Shown here: piece after piece, positions 51,913-62,048 of the stretch
Numbering within the stretch: position 1 is the first letter of the stretch
Layout: each line of letters begins with the position of its first letter
From: Cloacimonetes bacterium UBA6097
Lineage (GTDB): Bacteria; Cloacimonadota; Cloacimonadia; Cloacimonadales; Cloacimonadaceae
Length of the DNA stretch: 64,000 nucleotides
Assembly: GCA_002435865.1 (NCBI GenBank)
Contig: DIWV01000010.1
Location: forward strand, 137,699 to 201,698
Direction: 5' to 3'
Made by a program: the position numbers and the translations under genes
Notes under the pieces: generated by a model
What the model was told of the DNA's origin: nothing
The model's input: the letters and a program-made list of their open reading frames with translations, nothing else
Database searches by the model: none

Positions 51913-52986
51913 CTAAAACAAGTGAGTGTCTTTCTCAATGATATCAGCTATAGACTTTGTCGCATTGTTGGGCAGTATGTTTGCTAAATTATCTTTATAT
52001 TGCTGATACTTGTCTATTAGTTCTTTTATCGCTTGTAATAAAGTTTGTGAAGTCAGTAATTGCTGCTCAAGTAGAATTCCACACCCTTTCTTGACTTGGA
52101 TTTCAGCGTTTTTGTACTGGTGATTCTCTGCTGCGGAAGGTAAGGGAATAAATACTGCAGGTAAACCATGCTCCTCTAATTCTGCTATTGATAATGCTCC
52201 TGCTCTTGAGATAGCAATATCTGACATTTGATAGAAATCACTCATTTTGTCTGTAAAATCAAAACAAAATATGCCTTTTTGATTGCTAATCAACATCTGA
52301 GTTTTGTGAAGATGATGCTTACCTGTCTGCCAGATTATTTCAGCATTTAGATCCAATATTTCATTCAAACTCTCACTAACTATTTTGTTTATCTTAGCTG
52401 AACCCTGACTTCCGCCAATTACGAATATTTTGATTGTGTCAGCTTTAAGATTAAACTCATTCCAATTTACTTTTGATTTATCTAACTTTATATATTTAAG
52501 TATTGGATTACCTGTTAATATGCAATTACATTTTTTTAGGTACATTCTTGCTGTTTCAGATGCTATAAAAGCATGCTTCGAATATCTGGCCATTAATCTT
52601 GTGGTCAAACCAGGATAACTATTTCCATCCTGGAAAAAGAGCTTCTCACCTAATAAAACACTGCTTAAAGCTACAGGACCGGAAACAAATCCCCCGGTAC
52701 ATAGGATAGCATCAGGTTTATAAATAGTCATATATTTAATGCATAAATATAGGCTTTTGATAAACAGATATGGGAATTTCAGATGTTCTAAAGTCATTCT
52801 CCGATAAATCTTTTGTACTTGAATTGGATAGAATTTAAATTGATGTTTATGCACTAATATTTCTTCCATACTATGCTTGTTTCCGATAAAATTTACATTC
52901 CATCCCCTATCTGACATTTCTAATGCTACTGCCAAAGCAGGTATGATATGTCCACCGGTACCTCCTGCTCCAATAAGTAATCTCAA
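51913..52986 (-). CDS. murG: UDP-GlcNAc:undecaprenyl-PP-MurNAc-pentapeptide transferase (lipid II synthase)
   Basis: 357 residues with a TTG start overlapping the ftsW stop (TTGA). A GT-B glycosyltransferase at the inner face of the membrane. GAGGTGGHIIPALAVA is the N-terminal G-loop, FVIGGSQGSAKIN the second G-loop, and ISRAGALSIAELEEHGLPAVFIPLP with AENHQYKNA the donor-binding region. It is followed by murC after 8 nt. Confidence 0.94.
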   Translation of the reverse strand: MRLLIGAGGTGGHIIPALAVALEMSDRGWNVNFIGNKHSMEEILVHKHQFKFYPIQVQKIYRRMTLEHLKFPYLFIKSLYLCIKYMTIYKPDAILCTGGFVSGPVALSSVLLGEKLFFQDGNSYPGLTTRLMARYSKHAFIASETARMYLKKCNCILTGNPILKYIKLDKSKVNWNEFNLKADTIKIFVIGGSQGSAKINKIVSESLNEILDLNAEIIWQTGKHHLHKTQMLISNQKGIFCFDFTDKMSDFYQMSDIAISRAGALSIAELEEHGLPAVFIPLPSAAENHQYKNAEIQVKKGCGILLEQQLLTSQTLLQAIKELIDKYQQYKDNLANILPNNATKSIADIIEKDTHLF

Positions 52987-54122
52987 ATTACTTTCCTCTT
53001 TGCACTAATACTTAAAATCATACCTATCGAAATAGAATCAATCAACATCGCTGTCCCACTGTAACTAATATAAGGCAGTGTATTTCCTGTAGATGGAAGA
53101 ATTGACATTGAGACTCCGACATTTACTAACACATTTAAGAATATATTCAAAGCTAAGCCCATCGCAACCAGTTGAAGATAGAAGTCTGTCTGTTTATAAG
53201 CCATCAACATTATGCGAAAGAACAGAAGACAGTGCAGACCAAAAACTATGATGGCACCTATAAAACCAAATTCTTCACCTATTACAGTGAAAACATAATC
53301 TGTTCTTGCTTCAGGTAAATAGTAATGTTTTGCTCTACCTTTATCAGCTCCAGTCCCAAACAATTTCCCACTTGTTAAGGCAGTAAGGCTTTCTCTAACC
53401 TGATATTCATTTTCTTTGCCTGACTTTATCTCTGAATCATGAAAAAAAAGGCAGTATTTCTTATAGATATCCAATCTTTCGCTACGATATTTTGCTCCAA
53501 TTTTAATTACTGCAAAACCTGCAATTATTGCTATTACTAAAGCTAAAGCTACTATTTTAAACCGAAGCCCCCCCAAAAACAGAAGACAAACAAGTGAACT
53601 GGCACTAATGATTAAGGAACTTAAATGCTGACCTTTTAGGATTAGTCCATACACTATGGCTGTTACAGCCAACAATGGCAAAAAGTGCTTTATAAATTCA
53701 ACAATTCCGGCTTTGGTCAATTCTTCTTTCTTTTTGTCTATGATACTGGCAAAAAACAAGATAAGCACTATTCTTGCTAAGAAACTTGGTTGAAAATTAA
53801 CTATTCCGAAGTTTAAACTTCTTGTTGCTCCTTTAACTGTTTCACCTTTTAAAAGTACCAGTATTAGCAAAACAATGGATATGCCAACTAAGAATGTAGT
53901 CCATTTTCTTAACTTAGTCATATTAACATAAAAAAGAATATAGAGGACAAAAATCACAGATACAATCGCATATGCTAACTGCCTGTAAAAATACATCATT
54001 GAATTTCTTACAGAACTGATATCCAGCATTATTATTAATCCGATTATCATCAGGCTTATATAAGTAAAAAGAATCAATTTGTCGTAATCGATTACAAAAA
54101 TCTTATTATTATTTTTTTTCAT
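52983..54122 (-). CDS. ftsW: FtsW, septal SEDS-family glycosyltransferase
   Basis: 379 residues with about ten TM helices. It polymerises lipid II at the septum together with FtsI. The SEDS motifs LPEARTDYVFTVIGEEFG (about 270-285) and ILPSTGNTLPYISYSGTAM (about 340-358) are visible. It overlaps murD by 14 nt upstream and murG by 4 nt downstream. Assigned FtsW rather than RodA because of its place in the dcw cluster. Confidence 0.93.
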   Translation of the reverse strand: MKKNNNKIFVIDYDKLILFTYISLMIIGLIIMLDISSVRNSMMYFYRQLAYAIVSVIFVLYILFYVNMTKLRKWTTFLVGISIVLLILVLLKGETVKGATRSLNFGIVNFQPSFLARIVLILFFASIIDKKKEELTKAGIVEFIKHFLPLLAVTAIVYGLILKGQHLSSLIISASSLVCLLFLGGLRFKIVALALVIAIIAGFAVIKIGAKYRSERLDIYKKYCLFFHDSEIKSGKENEYQVRESLTALTSGKLFGTGADKGRAKHYYLPEARTDYVFTVIGEEFGFIGAIIVFGLHCLLFFRIMLMAYKQTDFYLQLVAMGLALNIFLNVLVNVGVSMSILPSTGNTLPYISYSGTAMLIDSISIGMILSISAKRKVI

Positions 54123-55461
54123 TTTCTGCCATTATCTCGTTTACAATATTTATAAATGTATCGCCTCGGTGCTCAAAATTCCGGAATTTATCATAGCTAG
54201 CGCATGCAGGTGAGAGAACTATGATATCTCCTGGAACAGATTCATTAAAGCATAAACGAATGCACTCCTCAAAATCATCAATAGCTTCTAATGGAAACTT
54301 ACCAGACCATGAAGATTTCATTTTTTCTGAAGTTTCACCAGTGATATATACTTTCTTTGCTTTATCCTTAAGCAAGTCAGATAACACAGAAAAATCCTCT
54401 CCTTTATCTGAGCCCCCCATAATAATTCTGATTGGCTTATCAAAGGAAAGTAGCGCGTATTTTACTGAATCAGTATTCGTTGCTTTGGAATCATTAAAAA
54501 AAGATATTCCGTTAATTGTGGTTATAAATTGTAATCTATGTTTCAGGGAATTAAAGCTTCTAAGCCCTTCAGTTATATCTGAAGCAGAAATCCCGGCAAT
54601 ATTGCACGCTAAAATGGATGCCATAGCATTTGCCCAATTATGAGGACCTTTTATTTGCATCTCTTGCACATTAATATTATCCAAACCATTATTAAACTCA
54701 ATTCTGCCATTAGTAAAATAAGCGTCCGAGTTGTTATCATTCATGGAAAAATATTTACAATTAGAATGGATATTTTCCTCGAAACTGGCAATAACATCAT
54801 CGTCCTTATTCAGAATTGCATGGTTATTTATGCTCTGGTTTCTGAAAATATTGATTTTTGAAAGTGCGTAATCATTAAATGTATTATATCTGTTCAAATG
54901 ATCAGGAGTAATATTAAGAAGCAGGGCTATATCCGGGCAGAATGTATCAATCAGGTCAAGCTGGAAACTGCTTACCTCTAAAACTATATATTCAATTCCT
55001 TTTTTTTCTATGGGAAAACCACAGAAAGCATCCCCAATATTACCAGCCAAAATGCAGCTTTTTCCGCTTTTTTTAATAATGTGAGCGATAAGACTGGCAG
55101 TTGTGCTTTTGCCATTAGAGCCTGTAACTGCTATTATTTTGCTGTCCGGCGCTTTAATTTGATAACCGAATTCTAACTCACTTATCAATTTGATGTTGTT
55201 AAGTTTTGCTTTCTCAATGATTGGTACATTTAAAGGAATACCAGGGCTTACTATCCAAATATCGCAGCTTAGAAGTTTATCTGTATGATTTCCAAATTCG
55301 CAATCGAAGTCTTTTTTTAAGATATCACTGTTTACAATTTCTGATTCATCTTTTGAATCACTTAAGAAAACTTTACCATCTAAGCTTTTGATTTTGTAAG
55401 CAGCTGCAATACCACTTCTAGCTAATCCCAAAACCCCATATTTTGCGACTTTATCGAACAT
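54109..55461 (-). CDS. murD: UDP-MurNAc-L-alanine--D-glutamate ligase
   Basis: 450 residues from ATG 55461 (AGGTG upstream), 8 nt after the mraY stop; a longer frame to 55527 would run into mraY. It adds D-Glu. The N-terminus VAKYGVLGLARSGIAAA binds UDP, the P-loop is AVTGSNGKSTTASLIAHI (about 113-130), and SFFNDSKATNTDSVKYAL and VLSPACASYDKFRNFEHRG are the C-terminal signatures. Confidence 0.94.
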   Translation of the reverse strand: MFDKVAKYGVLGLARSGIAAAYKIKSLDGKVFLSDSKDESEIVNSDILKKDFDCEFGNHTDKLLSCDIWIVSPGIPLNVPIIEKAKLNNIKLISELEFGYQIKAPDSKIIAVTGSNGKSTTASLIAHIIKKSGKSCILAGNIGDAFCGFPIEKKGIEYIVLEVSSFQLDLIDTFCPDIALLLNITPDHLNRYNTFNDYALSKINIFRNQSINNHAILNKDDDVIASFEENIHSNCKYFSMNDNNSDAYFTNGRIEFNNGLDNINVQEMQIKGPHNWANAMASILACNIAGISASDITEGLRSFNSLKHRLQFITTINGISFFNDSKATNTDSVKYALLSFDKPIRIIMGGSDKGEDFSVLSDLLKDKAKKVYITGETSEKMKSSWSGKFPLEAIDDFEECIRLCFNESVPGDIIVLSPACASYDKFRNFEHRGDTFINIVNEIMAENEKK

Positions 55462-55469
55462 TACAACAC

Positions 55470-56576
55470 CTATCTTAATTTTATTGTACTCAAACCAACT
55501 GCAACAAGCAGAATTGCTATGATCCAAAATCTGATAACTATCTTTGATTCATGAAGTCCCATTAATTCAAAATGATGATGAATAGGGGCGCAACGAAACA
55601 CTCGTTTGCCTACTCCGAATCTCTTTTTTGTGTATTTAAAATAATATCTCTGAATCAATACTGACATGGCTTCTGCGACAAAAATCATACCTATGATTAG
55701 AAAGAAAAGCTGTTCTCTGAGCATGACAGCCATCACTGCCAGAATACCACCCAATGTTAATGAACCGGTATCACCCATAAAAACTTGAGCAGGATAAGAA
55801 TTATACCACAAGAAGCCGATTAAAGTTCCGATAAGAGCTGAAATAAATACTATTAATTCGCCTGCCTCATAAATATATTCAAGGTTTAGGTATTTGGCAA
55901 TTACGAAATTACCTTTCAAATATGACATAATACCTAAGCCAAGCGCTGCAAAAATGATTATTCCAGATGCTAAACCATCCAATCCATCTGTTAAATTAAC
56001 TGCATTTGAAGTACCAACTATCATTAGTACTACTAAAGGGACGAAAAACCACCAGCCTAGTTGCAAATAAATATTCTTTAAAAAGGGTATCTGCATTGTT
56101 GTAACAACGCTGGTATCCGAGCTGCTATAATATATGGCAAGTGTTAACAATATCGCCAGACTTACCTGGCCTAAAAGCTTATACATCGGAATCAAACCCT
56201 TTTTGGCTTTAACAAAATTTTTTAGGTAATCATCTAAAAAACCAAAAACACCAAGCCAAACCGTTGTGAGATACATTATCAAAATGAAACTATTCGTTAA
56301 ATTGTTCCAGAGCAACGAAGATAAAAGTAACCCAAAAAGAATGATGAGCCCACCCATAGTTGGAGTTCCTTGTTTTAATCTATGCTTTTCAGGAACGTCA
56401 TCATCAATTACTTCTACTGCAGAATGAGTCCTTAGACTTCTGATAATTATTGGTCCAAGGAAAAGAGCAAATACTAATGCCGTAATAAAAGCTGCAATAG
56501 ACCTAAAAGTAACATATCTGAAAACATTAAAGAATATGCTATAATCTGCAAACGGTACAAATAAGTGATACAACAT
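55470..56576 (-). CDS. mraY: Phospho-MurNAc-pentapeptide transferase (lipid I synthase)
   Basis: 368 residues with about ten TM helices. It transfers phospho-MurNAc-pentapeptide to undecaprenyl phosphate. Signatures: KQGTPTMGGLIIL, the Asp pair region, NAVNLTDGLDGLASG, FMGDTGSLTLGG and CAPIHHHFELMG. The gap to the murE/murF fusion gene is 2 nt. Confidence 0.96.
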   Translation of the reverse strand: MLYHLFVPFADYSIFFNVFRYVTFRSIAAFITALVFALFLGPIIIRSLRTHSAVEVIDDDVPEKHRLKQGTPTMGGLIILFGLLLSSLLWNNLTNSFILIMYLTTVWLGVFGFLDDYLKNFVKAKKGLIPMYKLLGQVSLAILLTLAIYYSSSDTSVVTTMQIPFLKNIYLQLGWWFFVPLVVLMIVGTSNAVNLTDGLDGLASGIIIFAALGLGIMSYLKGNFVIAKYLNLEYIYEAGELIVFISALIGTLIGFLWYNSYPAQVFMGDTGSLTLGGILAVMAVMLREQLFFLIIGMIFVAEAMSVLIQRYYFKYTKKRFGVGKRVFRCAPIHHHFELMGLHESKIVIRFWIIAILLVAVGLSTIKLR

Positions 56577-56578
56577 TG

Positions 56579-59476
56579 TTATTCCCCTGATTTTGAATCG
56601 TTTAGGGATTCGTTTGAGATTGTGGCTTGATCAAATAATCCAAGCAACCTTTCAAGATGAACACCATGTGATGCCTTAACCAAAACAATCGAGTTATCTG
56701 GTAATGAAGACAAACCAGAATCAGAAATCAGTGATTCTACGCCTGAATAATGCTTGTGGTTTGGCATAAAGATGGATTCTGGTCTTCGCTCTATCGAATA
56801 ATAATGCTCTGCTAATTCACCAACAGTTAACAAGTGTTTGAATTGTATATGACTAAGTAAGCTTCCAATATTCTTATGATAATCAATTGCATTAACCCCT
56901 AATTCCAGCATATCACCTAATATTGCTATGTGTACCTTTTGGGGATAAAATGAAGCCCAAAATTCTATTGCAGCTTTCATAGATACTGGATTTGCGTTGT
57001 AGCAGTCTATTATTAATGTTTTGTCTCCCTTTTCCAGAATTTGCATCCTCATTTGCATATCAATTGGTTTCTGCAAACCTGCTTTGATACATTTTTCTGG
57101 AATACCAGATTCTATTGCACAAACAATTGCAAATGCTATGTTATTGGCATAGAACTGAACTATTTGGGGAATCTTCCACTTCTTACCATTTATTATTATC
57201 TCGATCATTTTGCCAGTTAGCTTAACATTTTCAATTATATAGCTACACTTCTTACTGTAGCCGATACTTATACCGGTTGTAAAAAATTCTTTAAATCTTT
57301 CGTCATCACCAGGAAAAATTATTGTTTTTAAATCTCTCCTGAACAAATCTGTTTTTTCTTTATAAACACCATCCTCATCTATTAAAAACTCAAGATGTGA
57401 TGGTCCTATATTGGTAATCATTCCCAAATCAGGATTGCAGATATCAGCTAATGTTTTAATTTCCCCAAAATGATTGGTGCCTAGCTCAAATATAGCCATT
57501 TGGTCAGTTGGTTTGATTTTAAAAATAGTCTTGCTCAATCCTATAATATTGTTTTCATTGGCAAAAGTCTTTAAAATGCTGCAATGTTTTGAAAATATGT
57601 TTGAAAGATATTCTTTTGTGGTCGTTTTACCTGTGCTGCCAGTAAAAGCTATTTTTTGAATATCAAACATCAGTAAATACTTTTTTGCTAATAAGCCAAG
57701 CGCGTCTTGAGTATCGGGAGAATAAATTGTATTTTCGCGTTCAATATTATTGTTTCCTATTACTGCTCCGTTGGATTTCTCAGTCAGAACAATATCTAAA
57801 TAATCTATGCCATCATATGATTCTCCCTTTATTGCAAAGAATAATGATGAAGATTTGATTGTTCTGGAATCGGTGGAAACATAACTATAATTGTTATCTT
57901 CATCAGAGGAATGTCTAAAGCAGCTTTTAAACAATACCTCGAGTAACACGGGATCAACAGGTAAAATCAGCTCTGATAACAGCAGATTATTGTCCTCTTG
58001 TAAAATTTGTCTGGCTACTTCCCCATCATCGAAATAGAATTTTACACCTTTTTTTTCTTGATAAGTCTCATGGCCTTTCCCTGCTATGAGCACTAAATCT
58101 CCAGGTTGTGCTAATCTCAAGGCTGATTTTATTGCTTGTTTTCTATTTCTTACAATCCACCAAGGTTCCCAGCAATCATAATCATCAATTATCTCTTTAA
58201 TAATCTGATTCGGATCTTCCGTTCTTGGGTTATCATCCGTTATTATAGCAGTATCAGAACTTTCTAAAACAATTTTCAGCATCTCATAACGTTTTCCCTT
58301 GTCTCTGTCACCTCCTGCTCCAAAGACTGTATGAATTCTATTGTGTGGTAGTCGTTTTAAAGTTTGTAGAACTTTCTTTAAAGCATCAGGAGTATGGGCA
58401 TAGTCTATAAAGACTCCGATTTGTTTGTCATTGACAATCTGTTCCATTCTTCCTTTTACTGGAGTAAATTCTTTTGCTATTGCTTGTAACTTCGAAAAAG
58501 TAACATCAGGAAACAGGATTTTAATTGTTGCAATAGCCATAGCAGAATTGAAAACATTGAAGTGTCCGATAAGTTTTGTATTAATTATAATTTCATCTTT
58601 ATCTTTGATTTTTAAGTTAAAACTACTTTTGTTTATGTCGCTGTTAAAATTCTGGACAACAAAATCCCCTTCTAATTCTGAAACTGTGACTTTATTATTA
58701 TAATTGAGACTAATAATCCTTTTATCTATAAGAGCACCATATTCATCATCAATATTTATTATACATGTTCCCATCTGTTTCATAGTATATTCAAATAGTT
58801 TGTATTTGCTTTCGAAATAATCTGTCATGTCTTTATGAAAATCAAGGTGGTCTCTTGATAGGTTTGTAAACAAAGCAAAATCAAATTCCAATCCATAAAT
58901 TCGATCAAGAGATAATGCATGAGAAGAAACTTCCATAACAACATAGCTGCACCTTTCATCAGCCATAAAACTGAAAATGCTGTTAATATCCAAAATGTCC
59001 GGGGTTGTATTATTCGTAGGAGTAACACCAGATTCAATTTGGAAGCCCAATGTTCCAATCCATCCAGTTTTATAGCCAAGATTTTTTAACGCTTGCCAGA
59101 TAAGTAGACTCGTGGTTGTTTTGCCATTTGTTCCTGTTACGCCAATTAACGTAAATTTACTGGTTGGATTTTTAAAGTATAATTTTGCCAACAAAGCTGC
59201 TGCTTTTCTGCTATTTCTAACTCTTATTGCAGGTTCTGAATCTGTAAATTCGTCTTGTTGTATCACAAGTGCTGCACCAAATTCTCTTGCTTGACTGATA
59301 AACAGATGACCATCTGATTGGTACCCTTTTATGCAAATAAAAGCATCATTTGGTTTAACTAATCTGGAATCAGTTACTGGTTTGCCAGATATATAGCTAT
59401 CTTTATCTATTGACTGGTCGGCAATCCATAATTGATTTTCTTTCAGAATTTCAATATAGAAACTTATGGATACCAT
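56579..59476 (-). CDS. murE/murF: MurE-MurF fusion: mDAP-adding ligase joined to D-Ala-D-Ala-adding ligase
   Basis: 965 residues with AGGAAG 6 nt before ATG 59476. Residues 1-495 are MurE: P-loop GVTGTNGKTTTS (112-123), DYAHTPDALKKVL (358-370), GAGGDRDKGKR, and DNPRTEDP at 415-422. The DNPR form marks meso-diaminopimelate as the added residue. Residues about 505-965 are MurF: DSRTIKSSSLFFAIKGE, P-loop TGSTGKTTTKEYL (612-624), NENNIIGLS, LGTNHFGEI, CYNANPVSMKAAIEFW and LGDMLELG. Both halves look complete and no frameshift separates them. The two reactions are consecutive, so channelling is plausible. Some other bacteria are known to have MurE-MurF fusions. Confidence 0.95.
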   Translation of the reverse strand: MVSISFYIEILKENQLWIADQSIDKDSYISGKPVTDSRLVKPNDAFICIKGYQSDGHLFISQAREFGAALVIQQDEFTDSEPAIRVRNSRKAAALLAKLYFKNPTSKFTLIGVTGTNGKTTTSLLIWQALKNLGYKTGWIGTLGFQIESGVTPTNNTTPDILDINSIFSFMADERCSYVVMEVSSHALSLDRIYGLEFDFALFTNLSRDHLDFHKDMTDYFESKYKLFEYTMKQMGTCIINIDDEYGALIDKRIISLNYNNKVTVSELEGDFVVQNFNSDINKSSFNLKIKDKDEIIINTKLIGHFNVFNSAMAIATIKILFPDVTFSKLQAIAKEFTPVKGRMEQIVNDKQIGVFIDYAHTPDALKKVLQTLKRLPHNRIHTVFGAGGDRDKGKRYEMLKIVLESSDTAIITDDNPRTEDPNQIIKEIIDDYDCWEPWWIVRNRKQAIKSALRLAQPGDLVLIAGKGHETYQEKKGVKFYFDDGEVARQILQEDNNLLLSELILPVDPVLLEVLFKSCFRHSSDEDNNYSYVSTDSRTIKSSSLFFAIKGESYDGIDYLDIVLTEKSNGAVIGNNNIERENTIYSPDTQDALGLLAKKYLLMFDIQKIAFTGSTGKTTTKEYLSNIFSKHCSILKTFANENNIIGLSKTIFKIKPTDQMAIFELGTNHFGEIKTLADICNPDLGMITNIGPSHLEFLIDEDGVYKEKTDLFRRDLKTIIFPGDDERFKEFFTTGISIGYSKKCSYIIENVKLTGKMIEIIINGKKWKIPQIVQFYANNIAFAIVCAIESGIPEKCIKAGLQKPIDMQMRMQILEKGDKTLIIDCYNANPVSMKAAIEFWASFYPQKVHIAILGDMLELGVNAIDYHKNIGSLLSHIQFKHLLTVGELAEHYYSIERRPESIFMPNHKHYSGVESLISDSGLSSLPDNSIVLVKASHGVHLERLLGLFDQATISNESLNDSKSGE

Positions 59477-59517
59477 AATAGCTTCCTTTTTTTATCCAAC
59501 TAATATTGATTTCGTTA

Positions 59518-61692
59518 TTAGAGATGAGCATCTATTATACAGGTATTTCCGGGAGTTATCCTAGTCCCAGCCATAATTGATTGCTTGCGTACAATACCAA
59601 CACCCTGAATCTTGATTTTGATTTTATTGTGCGATGAAATTTGATGTGCTTTTCTTAAGGTTAATCCGACTAAATTAGGCATAATTCCTAAGCGAGGATT
59701 AGCATCATCCTTTTTAACTTCTTTACCCGTAACTAAAACTATGGGGTGAAACTTATCAAGTGACACATTTGGTTTTGGATATTGATCTACAACTATATTT
59801 GAACTATCGTGCGATTCAATTTTATAATTTAAACCATTTTGCTTTAGTAAACTAATTGCAGCATAGGTCGTTAGACCAATTACATGGGGAGTAAGCGTTG
59901 TAACTTGCTGCATCCTTTTATTTTTAGGAAGTATGTTGCAGCTTGGAAGAAACAGTGTTTTTTCTACGATTTTTTGAAATGTTGGTGCTGCACATAATCC
60001 GCCAAACCGGTAACCAATATAAGGTTCATCATATACTACAACAATAACAATCTCAGGTTTTTCAACTGGGAAAAAGCCCACAAAATTACCTGTATACTTA
60101 CCAGGGGCATAACCAGAATGTCCCTCAATTTTCTTCTGAGCTGTTCCGGTTTTACCGCCCATAGTCATATAGTTTAATCTGATATGACTGGCTGTTCCAT
60201 CTTCTACAACGCTCTGCAAATATGATTTTAAAGTATCTGCAGATGCTTTTGATACTACCTTGCGAATAACCTTGGGCTCAAATGATTCTACTATCGTACC
60301 TGTCTCATCTCTGAATGACTCAACGATATAAGGTTTTACATAGTTTCCACCATTGGCAACTACACTGTATGCTGCAGCTAATTGAACAGCTGTAACTGAT
60401 ATTGCATATCCAAAAGTAATAGAATGAAGCGTATAGCCGTCCCAGTTTTCCAACTTGTGGAATATACCACTAGACTCACCAGATAGGTTTAATCCCGTCT
60501 TCTGACCAAATCCCAAATCAATCAGTTTGTCATATAAACGTTTTTTACCTACCCTGTCTCCGATTATTGAAATACCTACATTACTTGACTTAGATATTAC
60601 CCCTCTTGCTGTTAGTGGCCCATATTTGTGAGTATCTTTGATTTCTCTTCCACCTACTTTTCTGGCACCGCTTGCAAATGTCTCCCTTGAACTAATCATA
60701 TTGTTTTCTAAAGCTGTTAGGGCAGTAAAAGGTTTCATCGTTGATCCAGGTTCAAATAAAAAGCTCACGGGAATGTTTGATTTTACTCTAACAAATCCTG
60801 GGTCTTCATAATAGTCTTCAGCTGAAACACCTGCCATAGCATAAATTTTGCCTGTGTTAGCATTCATAACAACAGCTGCTGCATTTTTGGCTCCATACTG
60901 TTGCAAACCCTCTGCAAGTGCCTCTTCCACAACATCTTGTATTGATGAATCAATTGTCAACCACATATTCAATCCACTAACAGGTTTTTTCTCGTGTAGA
61001 TCAGGGTATGGTACTCGGTTATGATTGGCATCATATATTGCTTCTCGCCAGCCATATTGTCCAGCCAACTCTTTATCGTAAGTTGCTTCTAAGCCGTTAA
61101 GTCCTGTTAATTTATATATTGAGTTTACGGGATCATTTGGGTCATATTCAGATGTGCTTTCTTTGACAGATCCTAGCAACCTTGCTGCAGTGATTCCTCT
61201 AGAGTAAATGCGCTTCAACGAACTGAATGTATATATTAGCCCTGGTAGTTTGTTTTTATCAAAATATTGTATGAGGTCCTCAAGTTCTGATTCTTTGATC
61301 CTATTCGATATCTGAATTGAATTAAGTGCTTTGTTTTGTGTAAGTTTGTCAAAAACCTGTGTCTCAGTGAGAGATGAATTACGGGCAAATGCGTTGGAAA
61401 TTATTCGATAAGCTTCTTCTAGCTGAATTTTTAGTTTGGCTGCCCATTGACTGACTTGTTTTCTGTCAATGTCTGTCTGATAGTAAGCTACTGAACTAAC
61501 AAACAGATTACCCTTGCTGTCAAGTATAGAACCTCTTGTTGGTATTAGGATTTCTTTGGAAGGTTTATATCTTATTTGCCTGTAATAATCCAAATTTAAG
61601 GGATCAAATACTTGGATACTAAATAAATATACAGTCCAAATTATTATTACTATTGCAAATAAGCATAATAACACATAAAATCTAAACCGCAT
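59518..61692 (-). CDS. ftsI: FtsI/PBP3-type septal transpeptidase with two PASTA domains
   Basis: 724 residues. TM helix at about 5-25, pedestal domain to about 230, transpeptidase domain with S-x-x-K at 317-320 (FEPGSTMKPFTAL), S-S-N at 369-371 and K-T-G at 514-516 (MGGKTGTAQ). The C-terminus carries two PASTA domains (about 595-655, HVIGLTTYAAISLLKQNGL, and about 668-724, MPNLVGLTLRKAHQI). PASTA domains are typical of Gram-positive PBPs and of the FtsI of several FCB and thermophilic lineages. It crosslinks septal peptidoglycan, partnered with FtsW. Confidence 0.94.
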   Translation of the reverse strand: MRFRFYVLLCLFAIVIIIWTVYLFSIQVFDPLNLDYYRQIRYKPSKEILIPTRGSILDSKGNLFVSSVAYYQTDIDRKQVSQWAAKLKIQLEEAYRIISNAFARNSSLTETQVFDKLTQNKALNSIQISNRIKESELEDLIQYFDKNKLPGLIYTFSSLKRIYSRGITAARLLGSVKESTSEYDPNDPVNSIYKLTGLNGLEATYDKELAGQYGWREAIYDANHNRVPYPDLHEKKPVSGLNMWLTIDSSIQDVVEEALAEGLQQYGAKNAAAVVMNANTGKIYAMAGVSAEDYYEDPGFVRVKSNIPVSFLFEPGSTMKPFTALTALENNMISSRETFASGARKVGGREIKDTHKYGPLTARGVISKSSNVGISIIGDRVGKKRLYDKLIDLGFGQKTGLNLSGESSGIFHKLENWDGYTLHSITFGYAISVTAVQLAAAYSVVANGGNYVKPYIVESFRDETGTIVESFEPKVIRKVVSKASADTLKSYLQSVVEDGTASHIRLNYMTMGGKTGTAQKKIEGHSGYAPGKYTGNFVGFFPVEKPEIVIVVVYDEPYIGYRFGGLCAAPTFQKIVEKTLFLPSCNILPKNKRMQQVTTLTPHVIGLTTYAAISLLKQNGLNYKIESHDSSNIVVDQYPKPNVSLDKFHPIVLVTGKEVKKDDANPRLGIMPNLVGLTLRKAHQISSHNKIKIKIQGVGIVRKQSIMAGTRITPGNTCIIDAHL

Positions 61693-61694
61693 CT

Positions 61695-62048
61695 TTAATC
61701 CGGCTGTACTGTAGTTGCGGCTTCTGCTTTGGGAGTAAATAAGTCAATAATGCAATAGTACGTCGGTGTTTTTAGTTTTTCTGGTTCCTGGATGTATGTA
61801 ACATTACCTGCTGTTTCCTTGGGAACATATTTACACATCTTCTCAGGTAGAAGATGTGAAATACTTCTTCCTGAAGTAAGGTCATCATGTTCAATCTTCA
61901 ATTCTGTGTTAATATTACGTTCTGCTTGAAATGCTTTTTCTAGTTTACTCATTTTTTGAGTGCTGTGGAGAATTTGATTCCCATTGAAACAATGAAAAAA
62001 AATGTAAATCACAAATGATAGAATAACTAACAATAACTTGCCTTTCAT
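61695..62048 (-). CDS. ftsL: FtsL-like small membrane protein
   Basis: 117 residues: a TM helix at about 4-20 (LLLVILSFVIYIFFHCF), then a heptad-like coiled-coil segment (QKMSKLEKAFQAERNINTELKIEHDDL) and a low-complexity tail. Sequence is poorly conserved in this family, so the call rests on size, topology and position between rsmH and ftsI. Start overlaps the rsmH stop by 4 nt, and 2 nt separate it from ftsI. Confidence 0.75.
   Translation of the reverse strand: MKGKLLLVILSFVIYIFFHCFNGNQILHSTQKMSKLEKAFQAERNINTELKIEHDDLTSGRSISHLLPEKMCKYVPKETAGNVTYIQEPEKLKTPTYYCIIDLFTPKAEAATTVQPD

Noticed and set aside
54109..55527. Longer MurD start at 55527
   Set aside because: It would add 22 residues inside mraY with no similarity; ATG 55461 has a binding site and gives the usual MurD N-terminus.
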